Shown here: one piece after another, positions 1-5,750 of the stretch
How the letters are laid out: every line of letters begins with the position of its first letter
Position numbering within the stretch: position 1 is the first letter of the stretch
Origin: Treponema sp.
Lineage (GTDB): Bacteria > Spirochaetota > Spirochaetia > Treponematales > Treponemataceae
Direction of reading: 5' to 3'
DNA length: 20,166 nucleotides
Assembly: GCA_016290335.1 (NCBI GenBank)
Contig: JAEETM010000061.1
Location: forward strand, 1 to 20,166
The notes under the pieces: generated by a model
What the model was told of the DNA's origin: nothing
Databases searched by the model: none
Seen by the model: only the letters and a program-made list of their open reading frames with translations
Made by a program: the position numbers and the translations under genes

Positions 1-75
1 AAGGATAATATCAAACGACTGCTGGATGGAACAGAAAGTAAAATCAAACCCGGACATCTGAATGATAATAAATAG
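1..75 (+). CDS. C-terminal end of an unidentified protein (5' end outside window)
   Basis: Frame 1 is open from the first base to a TAG at 73-75 and encodes 24 residues ending in KPGHLNDNK. The tail is charged and polar, with no motif I recognise. The stop lies 21 bp before the start of the ACT-domain gene, so the two genes may be co-transcribed. Too little is visible to name the product. The call as coding rests only on the open frame and the tight spacing. Confidence 0.5.
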   Translation, partial: KDNIKRLLDGTESKIKPGHLNDNK

Positions 76-96
76 TGAAAGGAAGGAGTCAGGAGC

Positions 97-588
97 ATGG
101 GACGAACCAGAAATATTGACCTCAATGCAGCGGCAAGCAAACCAGGTTATGAAACAACATCTTTCTATCTTGTTAAAGAAGATATTTTGCCGGAAGCCAT
201 TAAAAAGACCATCAAGGTGAAAGAAATCCTGAAACGGGGTGAAGCTAAAACCATTAACGAAGCAGTAGAGCGGATGAACCTGAGCCGGAGCGCCTATTAC
301 AAATATAAGGATTATGTTTTCCCGTTTTATGAAGCCAGCAAAGACAAGATTATAACCCTCTCTTTGTTGCTGGAACACAAAGCAGGTGTACTTTCCCGTG
401 TCCTGAACCTGATTTCTACAGATTCCGGAAACATCATGACCATCAACCAGGGAATCCCCCTTCAAGGCGTGGCCAATACTACCATTTCCATTGAAACAAA
501 GAATATGACCGTGGATCTGGAGGCATTATTGGATAAACTGCGCATGATAGACGGTGTAAAAAGGCTGGAAGTTCTGGGACAGGTGTAA
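97..588 (+). CDS. pheB: ACT domain-containing protein, UPF0735/PheB family
   Basis: This 163-residue protein matches, from memory, the UPF0735 ACT-domain family (Bacillus PheB). Diagnostic stretches are TSFYLVKEDILPEA (21-34), NLSRSAYYKYKDYVFPFYE (61-79) and IPLQGVANTTISI in the second half. Residues about 20-80 form a small helical, helix-turn-helix-like region. Residues about 84-160 are the ACT domain, a fold that usually binds amino acids to regulate metabolic enzymes. The N-terminal 20 residues extend beyond the usual family start. The ATG at 97 follows an AAGGAG ribosome site. Its position directly before hom and thrB suggests a regulatory role in aspartate-family amino-acid synthesis. 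That role is inferred; the biochemical function of the family is not settled. Confidence 0.9.
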   Translation: MGRTRNIDLNAAASKPGYETTSFYLVKEDILPEAIKKTIKVKEILKRGEAKTINEAVERMNLSRSAYYKYKDYVFPFYEASKDKIITLSLLLEHKAGVLSRVLNLISTDSGNIMTINQGIPLQGVANTTISIETKNMTVDLEALLDKLRMIDGVKRLEVLGQV

Positions 589-700
589 TCAGGTTGTCCT
601 CAGTTTTTCTGTCCCCGGCAAGTCTGATTCTCCGCGCCGGATATTATTAATCATTATTTATTTTATAAAATATATTTGAGGGAGAAGGTATTAAGACATT

Positions 701-2005
701 ATGAAGAAAACTGTAAAAATCGGCCTGTTGGGCTGCGGCACCGTCGGCGGCGGTGTGATCATCGTCCTGAATGAGAATAAAGAAGATATTGCAAGGAAAG
801 CCGGCTGCGCCGTAGAAGTGAAAACTGTTCTGGTCCGGGATAAATCCAAATTAAAACCGGAAATTGAGAAATATAACATTGGCTATACCGACAATCTGGA
901 CGATATTTTAAACGATCCGGAAATCGATATCGTAGTTGAACTAATTGGCCGCGTGCATCCGGCCAAGGAATATATAGAAGCAGCGTTACAGCATGGCAAA
1001 CATGTGGTAACCGCCAACAAAGACGTGCTGGCAGAATACGGCAAATCCCTGTTCGCGCTGGCTGCGGAAAAACATTTGGATTTCCAGTTTGAAGGTGCGG
1101 TAGGTGGCGGCATTCCCATCATCCGTCCGCTGCGTTCCTGTCTGGCCGGTAATAAAATCTCCAGTGTCATGGGCATTGTGAATGGTACCACCAACTATAT
1201 GCTGACCCGGATGACAGAAGCGGGCCTTTCCTATGAAAACGCTCTGAAAGAAGCCCAGGCAAAAGGTTACGCCGAATCCGATCCCACGGCAGACGTGGAA
1301 GGTATTGATGCCGCCCGCAAAATCACCGTGCTGGCTTCCCTGGCTTTCAACACAGCGCTGACCCTGAAAGACGTTCACATAGAAGGCATCGACAATGTGG
1401 AAGCCTGTGATATCAGTTACGCCCGTGAGTTGGGTTACGTAGTAAAACTGCTGGGCGTGGCCAAGAACGATCCGGAAAACGGCATCACCGCGAATGTGTA
1501 TCCGGTCATGTTACCGAAAAATCATCCGCTGGCGAGTGTAAATGACGTATATAATGCCATCTACGTGAACGGTGACGCAGTAGGGGATGCCATGTTCATG
1601 GGCCGCGGTGCAGGCCGGCTTCCCACCGCCAGCGCAGTCTGCGGCGACATCATCGATACCACCCGCAACATTTGCCATAATGCCTGCGGACGCGTCGCTG
1701 GGAACCTCTTTGTTGAAAAGAAAATGTGCCCGCCTGAAAAAGAAATGGAACCCTGCTACTTCCGACTGCTGGTAAATGACCGGCCCGGTGTACTGGCCGC
1801 TATCGCTTCCACTTTTGCCGCACAGCAGATGAGCATTGCCTCTGTTATTCAGAAGAACGTAGTAGAAAACGGCCTGGCCGAACTGATCATCATCACCTAC
1901 AAAGTGAGCAGATTAAGTCTGGATTTGTCGTTGCGCACCCTGCAGGTATTGCCTGTTGTGAAAAAAGTTTGCAGCGTGTTGCGGGTAGAGGATCCTAACT
2001 TGTAA
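701..2005 (+). CDS. hom: Homoserine dehydrogenase
   Basis: This cytoplasmic enzyme reduces aspartate semialdehyde to homoserine with NAD(P)H, the branch point to threonine and methionine. The 434-residue length is normal for the monofunctional form with an ACT domain. The N-terminal Rossmann fold carries GLLGCGTVGGGV (8-19). Other family signatures are TANKDVLAEYG, FEGAVGGGIPIIRPL, VNGTTNYMLTRM and AESDPTADVEGIDAARK, which spans the substrate-binding Asp/Glu region. Residues about 350-430 form an ACT domain beginning CYFRLLVNDRPGVLA, which in this family mediates threonine feedback inhibition. The ATG at 701 follows GGAGAAGG at 681-688. thrB starts 78 bp downstream without a visible terminator, so hom and thrB probably share a transcript. 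Confidence 0.97.
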   Translation: MKKTVKIGLLGCGTVGGGVIIVLNENKEDIARKAGCAVEVKTVLVRDKSKLKPEIEKYNIGYTDNLDDILNDPEIDIVVELIGRVHPAKEYIEAALQHGKHVVTANKDVLAEYGKSLFALAAEKHLDFQFEGAVGGGIPIIRPLRSCLAGNKISSVMGIVNGTTNYMLTRMTEAGLSYENALKEAQAKGYAESDPTADVEGIDAARKITVLASLAFNTALTLKDVHIEGIDNVEACDISYARELGYVVKLLGVAKNDPENGITANVYPVMLPKNHPLASVNDVYNAIYVNGDAVGDAMFMGRGAGRLPTASAVCGDIIDTTRNICHNACGRVAGNLFVEKKMCPPEKEMEPCYFRLLVNDRPGVLAAIASTFAAQQMSIASVIQKNVVENGLAELIIITYKVSRLSLDLSLRTLQVLPVVKKVCSVLRVEDPNL

Positions 2006-2083
2006 AAAGCTGTCCGTTTGGATTACCCAGGCCATTTCGTAAAAAATATTATTCCGCCTGACTACAGGTATGATTGGAGAATT

Positions 2084-3013
2084 ATGAAAAAATCTGTAAC
2101 CGTCCGGGTACCGGCTACCTCTGCAAACTGCGGTCCCGGTTTCGACAGCCTCGGTTTAGCATTAACGTTATATAATGAATTCACCTTTACTGTCTCGGAT
2201 GAACAGTTCGGCTTTTCCCTGAAAGTAGAAGGGGAAGGCAAAGACAGTTTTCACGCTTCCGGACGTAATATGGCCTTTGCATCATTTCTGTTCCTTTGGA
2301 ACAAATTGACAGACCACAAGCGTATCGGACTTGACGTACAGATGAAAAACCAGGTTCCCAAAAGCCGTGGGCTGGGAAGCAGTTCCACAGCTATTGTTGC
2401 CGGTGTAACAGCCGCCAGCATTTTGAGCGGCGCCAATCTGGCTCAAGATGAAATTTTACAGGAAGCAAATAAACTGGAAGGTCATCCGGACAACGTTGCA
2501 CCTGCCATCTATGGTGGTTTTACCATAAGTTTCCAGGAGGATGGCGTGGCCCATACCCTGCGTACCATCCCGAAAATACCCCTGCAGTTTATTGCGGTAG
2601 TGCCGGATATGCAGCTTTCCACCCATCTGGCACGGGAAGCGATTCCCAAAGTTATCAACCATCCCGACGCAGTGTTCAACGCATCCCGTACCGCTTTGCT
2701 GACTGCCGCTTTACTGGAAGACCGCCCGGAATTGCTGCAATATGCGCTGGAAGACAAATTGCACCAACCGTACCGGGCTAAACTGATTCCGGGTCTTCCT
2801 GAAGTTTTTGCTGCAGGAAAAAAAGCAGGAGCTTATCAATGTATCATCAGCGGTTCCGGTTCTACACTGCTGGCTTATGCGTCACCGGAAAAAGACGGAG
2901 ATGCCATCGGCAAAGCCATGACAGATGCCTTTGCTGCATGCGGGCAGACAGCGGTATATCATATTCTGCAACTGAATACCAAAGGAACAGAAGTCTTACA
3001 TGTTGAGTTGTAA
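2084..3013 (+). CDS. thrB: Homoserine kinase
   Basis: This GHMP-superfamily kinase phosphorylates homoserine with ATP, giving O-phosphohomoserine for threonine synthase. The product has 309 residues, normal for ThrB. Motifs run in family order: VRVPATSANCGPGFDSLGLA (8-27), the ATP-binding loop PKSRGLGSSSTAIVAG (92-107), EGHPDNVAPAIYGG in the middle, and the glycine-rich ISGSGSTLLAY near the C-terminus. The frame is open back to a TTG at 2018. The ATG at 2084 is preferred because GGAGA lies at 2076-2080 and the conserved N-terminus (MKKSVTVRVPATSANCGPGF) begins right there. No threonine synthase is seen in the window. Confidence 0.96.
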   Translation: MKKSVTVRVPATSANCGPGFDSLGLALTLYNEFTFTVSDEQFGFSLKVEGEGKDSFHASGRNMAFASFLFLWNKLTDHKRIGLDVQMKNQVPKSRGLGSSSTAIVAGVTAASILSGANLAQDEILQEANKLEGHPDNVAPAIYGGFTISFQEDGVAHTLRTIPKIPLQFIAVVPDMQLSTHLAREAIPKVINHPDAVFNASRTALLTAALLEDRPELLQYALEDKLHQPYRAKLIPGLPEVFAAGKKAGAYQCIISGSGSTLLAYASPEKDGDAIGKAMTDAFAACGQTAVYHILQLNTKGTEVLHVEL

Positions 3014-3096
3014 AATCTTCCGGATCATTGTATTGGTTACTGTTTCTGTGTCAGTTGTTTTAAAATAATGTTATCTTTAGGTAACATAAAAAATGG

Positions 3097-3125
3097 TTGA
3101 CAGAAACGCATTTCTATACTAAAAT
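3097..3125 (+). promoter_or_regulatory. Sigma-A promoter of tRNA-Pro
   Basis: TTGACA (3097-3102, perfect -35) is followed after exactly 17 bp by TAAAAT (3120-3125, one mismatch from TATAAT). The mature tRNA begins at 3138, which leaves a leader of only a few bases. Confidence 0.85.
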
Positions 3126-3137
3126 ATCCTATGTATT

Positions 3138-3214
3138 CGGGGCGTGGCTCAGCTTGGTAGAGCGCTTCCTTGGGGTGGAAGAGGTCGCTAGTTCAAATCT
3201 AGTCGCTCCGACCA
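3138..3214 (+). tRNA. tRNA-Pro, anticodon GGG
   Basis: A complete cloverleaf can be drawn by hand. The acceptor stem CGGGGCG (3138-3144) pairs with CGCTCCG (3204-3210) with one G-U. The anticodon stem is CTTCC/GGAAG (3165-3169, 3177-3181), with loop TTGGGGT placing GGG at 3172-3174. The T arm is GCTAG-TTCAAAT-CTAGT. The CCA end is encoded (3212-3214). The 3' part, from 3181 onward, is the integration target of the downstream island and is repeated exactly at 12023. The present tRNA 3' end is therefore probably element-derived and restores a functional gene. Confidence 0.96.
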
Positions 3215-3217
3215 ATT
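3181..3217 (+). repeat. attL: 37-bp direct repeat in the tRNA-Pro 3' end
   Basis: Bases 3181-3217 run from the last base of the anticodon stem through the T arm, acceptor stem and CCA to the next AATT. They are identical to 12023-12059, by base-by-base reading. Similarity continues past the exact block into the transcription terminator. This layout is the standard product of tyrosine-integrase insertion into a tRNA 3' end. It marks the left boundary of an island of about 8.84 kb. Confidence 0.93.
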
Positions 3218-3225
3218 AAAAAAAC

Positions 3226-3262
3226 ATCGGGAATCCGCATAATAAGCGGGTTCCCGATTTTT
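3226..3262 (+). terminator. Rho-independent terminator of tRNA-Pro (element copy)
   Basis: A 13-bp stem (ATCGGGAATCCGC at 3226-3238 with GCGGGTTCCCGAT at 3246-3258, one G-U) and a 7-base loop ATAATAA are followed by TTTTT. The same stem sequence recurs at the right end of the island (12068-12100) with a different loop. Confidence 0.9.
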
Positions 3263-3266
3263 CTAT

Positions 3267-3285
3267 GTTATCATGAAATGATAAC
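3267..3285. repeat. Perfect 8-bp inverted repeat between attL and integrase
   Basis: GTTATCAT (3267-3274) and ATGATAAC (3278-3285) are separated by GAA. CTGTTTTT follows, so this could be a weak terminator, or an accessory-protein or integrase arm site beside attL. Two direct TTCGTAC heptamers at 3318-3324 and 3330-3336, 12 bp apart, lie in the same interval and are candidate integrase arm-type sites. Function is inferred from position only. Confidence 0.5.
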
Positions 3286-3340
3286 CTGTTTTTCACAATT
3301 ATACTTAAAAGATTTACTTCGTACCAAATTTCGTACTTTT

Positions 3341-4075
3341 TTATTCTGAATCAGGCACGGTTACTGGTGTTTTGCCGTTCAAAACCGACTCGGCTTTATC
3401 ATATCCTTCTTTGGTAATTGCCGCATAAATATTCAGCGTGGTAGATGTTTTGGAATGTCCCAGCAGTCTGGATACAGTTTTTACGTCAACGCCTTTAATT
3501 AACAGGTACGTAGTATAAAAGTGTCGTAATCCATGAGGCGTAACACGTTCAAAACCATGTCTTACACGATACTTCTTCAGCCAATGACTGAACGTATCAG
3601 GATAGGGAAGGCTTCCGTCTTCCTGTTTTACAATAACGTATGCCTTCACCTTTTCCAAATCCGGCCTTGATTTAACCCATCTGGGATAAGCTGTATCACA
3701 AAATGTTTTCCATTCACGAAGCATAGTTAAAACCTTATCAGGGACAATTACTTTTCGTATGCTGTGTCTTGTTTTAGGCTCTTTGGATACACGGCCCTTG
3801 CCGGAGATTTTAACCTCTGCCTTTTCGATCCGTATCCTCTTGTTTTTTAAGTCTACATTATCCCATTTCAGCGCCAGTATTTCTTCAGTACGCATTCCGC
3901 ACCAGGTTACAAGGTTAATAAACACTTTGTAGTGCATCTGAACCAGTTCATTCTGATTTATATGGTCAACGAAGGGTGTCATATATGTTGTCTGTGATGT
4001 TGCGATGTTAAAGTCAGGAAAGATATGGCCGTTGATAAAATTTTGTAACGTGTCCGTTACGGTAAGTTGGATCAT
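3341..4075 (-). CDS. Tyrosine recombinase/integrase, catalytic domain with almost no N-terminal domain
   Basis: This integrase of the phage/ICE type cuts and rejoins DNA at att sites. The catalytic core is intact: Arg62 in CGMRTEEILALKW, a beta-hairpin Lys region near KEPKTRHSIRKV (98-109), the H181-x-x-R184 box in TPHGLRHFYTTYLL, His207 in LLGHSKTSTT and the nucleophile Tyr217 in LNIYA. Only about 45 residues precede the core. Relatives are usually 350-400 residues and carry an arm-binding domain and a SAM-like core-binding domain, both missing here. The ATG nevertheless has a strong GGAGGA site 6 bp upstream (minus strand; the + strand reads TCCTCC at 4082-4087). The stop lies about 125 bp from attL, and the gene points at the tRNA. 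Either the gene was truncated and re-started, or this is a reduced integrase. Sure of the family, unsure of activity. Confidence 0.92.
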   Translation of the reverse strand: MIQLTVTDTLQNFINGHIFPDFNIATSQTTYMTPFVDHINQNELVQMHYKVFINLVTWCGMRTEEILALKWDNVDLKNKRIRIEKAEVKISGKGRVSKEPKTRHSIRKVIVPDKVLTMLREWKTFCDTAYPRWVKSRPDLEKVKAYVIVKQEDGSLPYPDTFSHWLKKYRVRHGFERVTPHGLRHFYTTYLLIKGVDVKTVSRLLGHSKTSTTLNIYAAITKEGYDKAESVLNGKTPVTVPDSE

Positions 4076-4114
4076 AGAAATTCCTCCTGATATTAGTTTT
4101 GTTTTTTATATAAA

Positions 4115-4141
4115 TAACTGTCATTACTGTTATGACAGTTA
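4115..4141. repeat. 10-bp perfect inverted repeat upstream of the integrase
   Basis: TAACTGTCAT (4115-4124) and ATGACAGTTA (4132-4141) flank TACTGTT. The site lies 40-66 bp upstream of the integrase start, where an operator for the integrase promoter would be expected. No T-run follows on either strand, so it is not a convincing terminator. Confidence 0.5.
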
Positions 4142-4159
4142 GGATTTTAGCAATATAAA

Positions 4160-4185
4160 AGCTTCGTACGGTGAACCGTACGGAG
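4160..4185. repeat. 12-bp near-perfect palindrome in the integrase upstream region
   Basis: GCTTCGTACGGT and ACCGTACGGAGC are separated only by GA, with one G-T mismatch in the arms. It lies about 90 bp upstream of the integrase gene. It shares the core TTCGTAC with the two heptamers next to attL (3318 and 3330), so it could bind the same protein. Role unknown. Confidence 0.45.
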
Positions 4186-4221
4186 CCGTCTATTCATGAT
4201 AATAGTATCTATTTGAAATAA

Positions 4222-4329
4222 TTAAGTATTCAAACCATGATTATGTGCAGTCTGGTCGACTTCGTAACCGTCGGCAGGAAAAAGGAGATCAAGGTTACGT
4301 TCCGGGACGGGACGGAGATAATGGCATAA
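4222..4329 (+). pseudogene. Remnant of the C-terminal tail of a serine-recombinase-like protein
   Basis: The frame opened at 4222 reads MIMCSLVDFVTVGRKKEIK followed by VTFRDGTEIMA and a TAA at 4327-4329. A segment of the form LVD-x-VTV-(x)n-FRDGTEI is, from memory, typical of the last 30 residues of large serine recombinases of Firmicute mobile elements. Nothing upstream belongs to such a gene, and there is no ribosome site, so it is read as a scar. The codons are richer in G and C than those of the neighbouring cargo genes. Identification is tentative because the piece is short. Confidence 0.4.
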
Positions 4330-4386
4330 CAGGATACAGAAATCCCTGTTTACTGCTAAATGTAGGTGTAGCGGCAAAAGTACTTT

Positions 4387-4419
4387 ACTGTCTATCATAA
4401 AGTGGTAGACAGTTTTTTT
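4387..4419 (+). terminator. Rho-independent terminator upstream of the zinc-ribbon operon
   Basis: The 11-bp stem ACTGTCTATCA (4387-4397) with TGGTAGACAGT (4403-4413) has one G-U and a 5-base loop, and ends in seven Ts. It would end transcription coming from the recombinase remnant and so insulates the next operon. Confidence 0.82.
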
Positions 4420-4446
4420 GTTATTTATTATTAAAAATGATATAAT
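4418..4446 (+). promoter_or_regulatory. Sigma-A promoter of the zinc-ribbon operon
   Basis: TTGTTA (4418-4423) and TATAAT (4441-4446) are separated by 17 bp, about 65 bp upstream of the first zinc-ribbon gene. The -35 hexamer overlaps the tail of the preceding terminator. Confidence 0.65.
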
Positions 4447-4512
4447 TACTTAATATGAAAATGGGTAATTTTATTATTTGAAACGGCTTTTAACATAAAG
4501 GAGGTAATAGTT

Positions 4513-5004
4513 ATGTATTGTAGCAAATGTGGAGCAAAAGTTGATGAACAGGCAAAATTCTGCCAATCTTGTGGTTCTCCTATCCTTAATACAACTGTTC
4601 CAACAACGCAGGAAGCCACAATCCCAACAAATGCAAAAGATACAGCTGTTCCTGTTAAAACAGTTTCTGATAAATGGATTTGGTCGTTAGCAGTTATTCC
4701 GATGCTTGTTGGCAGTATTGTGGGCATTTTCACCGTTTCAAATGGATCAAACGAATTGATACCATCGGCTTGTTTTCTTATTTTAAGTGCAATATTCATG
4801 GCATTGGACATAGATGAAGTTAACAAATCTTTGCAAGACAATAGCAATGTGGTAATACATGTAATTTTGGTACTAATACTTGGCGTTATATTGGTGCCGT
4901 TTTATTTATTTAGGAGAGAATCCAGAACTAATAAGAATTATGTTCCGGGTATTATTTGGTGCGTACTATTTGGCATTTCGGTTTTCTGCGCCGTAACGAT
5001 GTAG
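4513..5004 (+). CDS. Zinc-ribbon membrane protein (first of three)
   Basis: The product has 163 residues. The N-terminus MYCSKCGAKVDEQAKFCQSCGS is a zinc ribbon with cysteines at 3, 6, 17 and 20. A polar linker (about 24-50) leads to a membrane domain with roughly four hydrophobic segments (about 53-75, 82-97, 112-133, 144-162). The membrane domain begins SDKWIW and contains DIDE and PFYLFRRESRTNKNY. The same domain recurs in the next gene, so the two are paralogues. There is no signal peptide, so the ribbon should be cytoplasmic. The ATG at 4513 has a near-perfect AAGGAGG site. Such membrane zinc-ribbon proteins are common in Firmicutes but their biochemical role is not known, and I assign none. 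Codon third positions are visibly A/T-rich compared with the flanking chromosomal genes. Confidence 0.85.
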   Translation: MYCSKCGAKVDEQAKFCQSCGSPILNTTVPTTQEATIPTNAKDTAVPVKTVSDKWIWSLAVIPMLVGSIVGIFTVSNGSNELIPSACFLILSAIFMALDIDEVNKSLQDNSNVVIHVILVLILGVILVPFYLFRRESRTNKNYVPGIIWCVLFGISVFCAVTM

Positions 5005-5044
5005 TATTAATGGCGTTTATAAGAAATTACAAGAGGAGGAAATA

Positions 5045-5698
5045 ATGTTCTGTAGCAAGTGTGGAGCAAAAGTAGATGAACAGTGGAAATTCTGTAAATC
5101 TTGTGGTTCTTTAGTAATCGTACCAAGTGATCAGGCTCCCCAAAAAGAACTTTTGCCTGAGTCGAATCAAGAGTTATCTAAACAGACAATAGAGTGGTAT
5201 TATCTTGCGGGTTCTGATAAGTTAGGACCGGTTTCTGATAATGAAATATCAGAGATGATTCAGCGTGGCGATATTAAAAGAAATACTCTTGTGTGGGCTA
5301 CTGGATTTGCAGATTGGATTCCAGCGGGACAAAGTCCATTATCATCAAAATTTGGAAACGTTGTTCCGTTTGCTCCGTTAAATACAATTTCTGATAAATG
5401 GATTTGGGCATTAGCTTGCTTGCCGGCATTTATTTTTTGGATAGTTAAATACTTTGCTCTTTTGAACGGATGGGAATGGTGGGTTCCGGGCGCTTGCCAA
5501 ATCGTTGCTAATGTGTTTTTTTTTAGTAAAGATATTGACGAAATTAAAAAAGCAGGTCAAGATGCGGAAGCGTGGCTTTATTTAGGACTTATTCTTGTTC
5601 CTGTTTATTTGTATGTTAGAGAATCAAAAACAAATAAAAAATATGCGCCGCTCGTAGTTTGGTGTGTACTGTTCTTCATCGATTTAATAATTCCTTAA
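5045..5698 (+). CDS. Zinc-ribbon, GYF_2-like, membrane protein (paralogue of the preceding gene)
   Basis: The 217-residue protein starts MFCSKCGAKVDEQWKFCKSC, almost identical to its neighbour's zinc ribbon (Cys 3, 6, 17, 20). Residues about 50-105 (IEWYYLAGSDKLGPVSDNEI, then WATGFADWIPAG) fit the GYF_2/DUF4339 domain, a small module that often occurs fused to membrane segments. The C-terminal half repeats the membrane domain of the first gene: SDKWIW, KDIDEIKKAGQDAE, VPVYLYVRESKTNKKY, VVWCVLF. The gene thus looks like a duplicate of the first with the GYF_2 module inserted between ribbon and membrane domain. AGGAGG precedes the ATG, and only 40 bp separate it from the first gene. Function unknown. 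Confidence 0.85.
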   Translation: MFCSKCGAKVDEQWKFCKSCGSLVIVPSDQAPQKELLPESNQELSKQTIEWYYLAGSDKLGPVSDNEISEMIQRGDIKRNTLVWATGFADWIPAGQSPLSSKFGNVVPFAPLNTISDKWIWALACLPAFIFWIVKYFALLNGWEWWVPGACQIVANVFFFSKDIDEIKKAGQDAEAWLYLGLILVPVYLYVRESKTNKKYAPLVVWCVLFFIDLIIP

Positions 5699-5750
5699 AG
5701 TTTAAATTTTGTTTATTTTCAATTTGAAGTAATTAAAAGGGGATTCTTTT

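Noticed and set aside
2018..2083. TTG-started extension of homoserine kinase by 22 residues
   Set aside because: The extension has no family similarity and no ribosome site, while ATG 2084 has one and starts the conserved N-terminus.
3067..3085. Inverted repeat TGTTATC/GGTAACA after thrB as a terminator
   Set aside because: It has only 7 bp with a wobble and is followed by A-rich sequence rather than a T-run.
4160..4185. Palindrome with GTACGG and GAACCGTAC resembling part of a group II intron domain V
   Set aside because: It lacks the full domain V stem, the bulge and the GAAA loop. No reverse transcriptase or other intron domain lies nearby.
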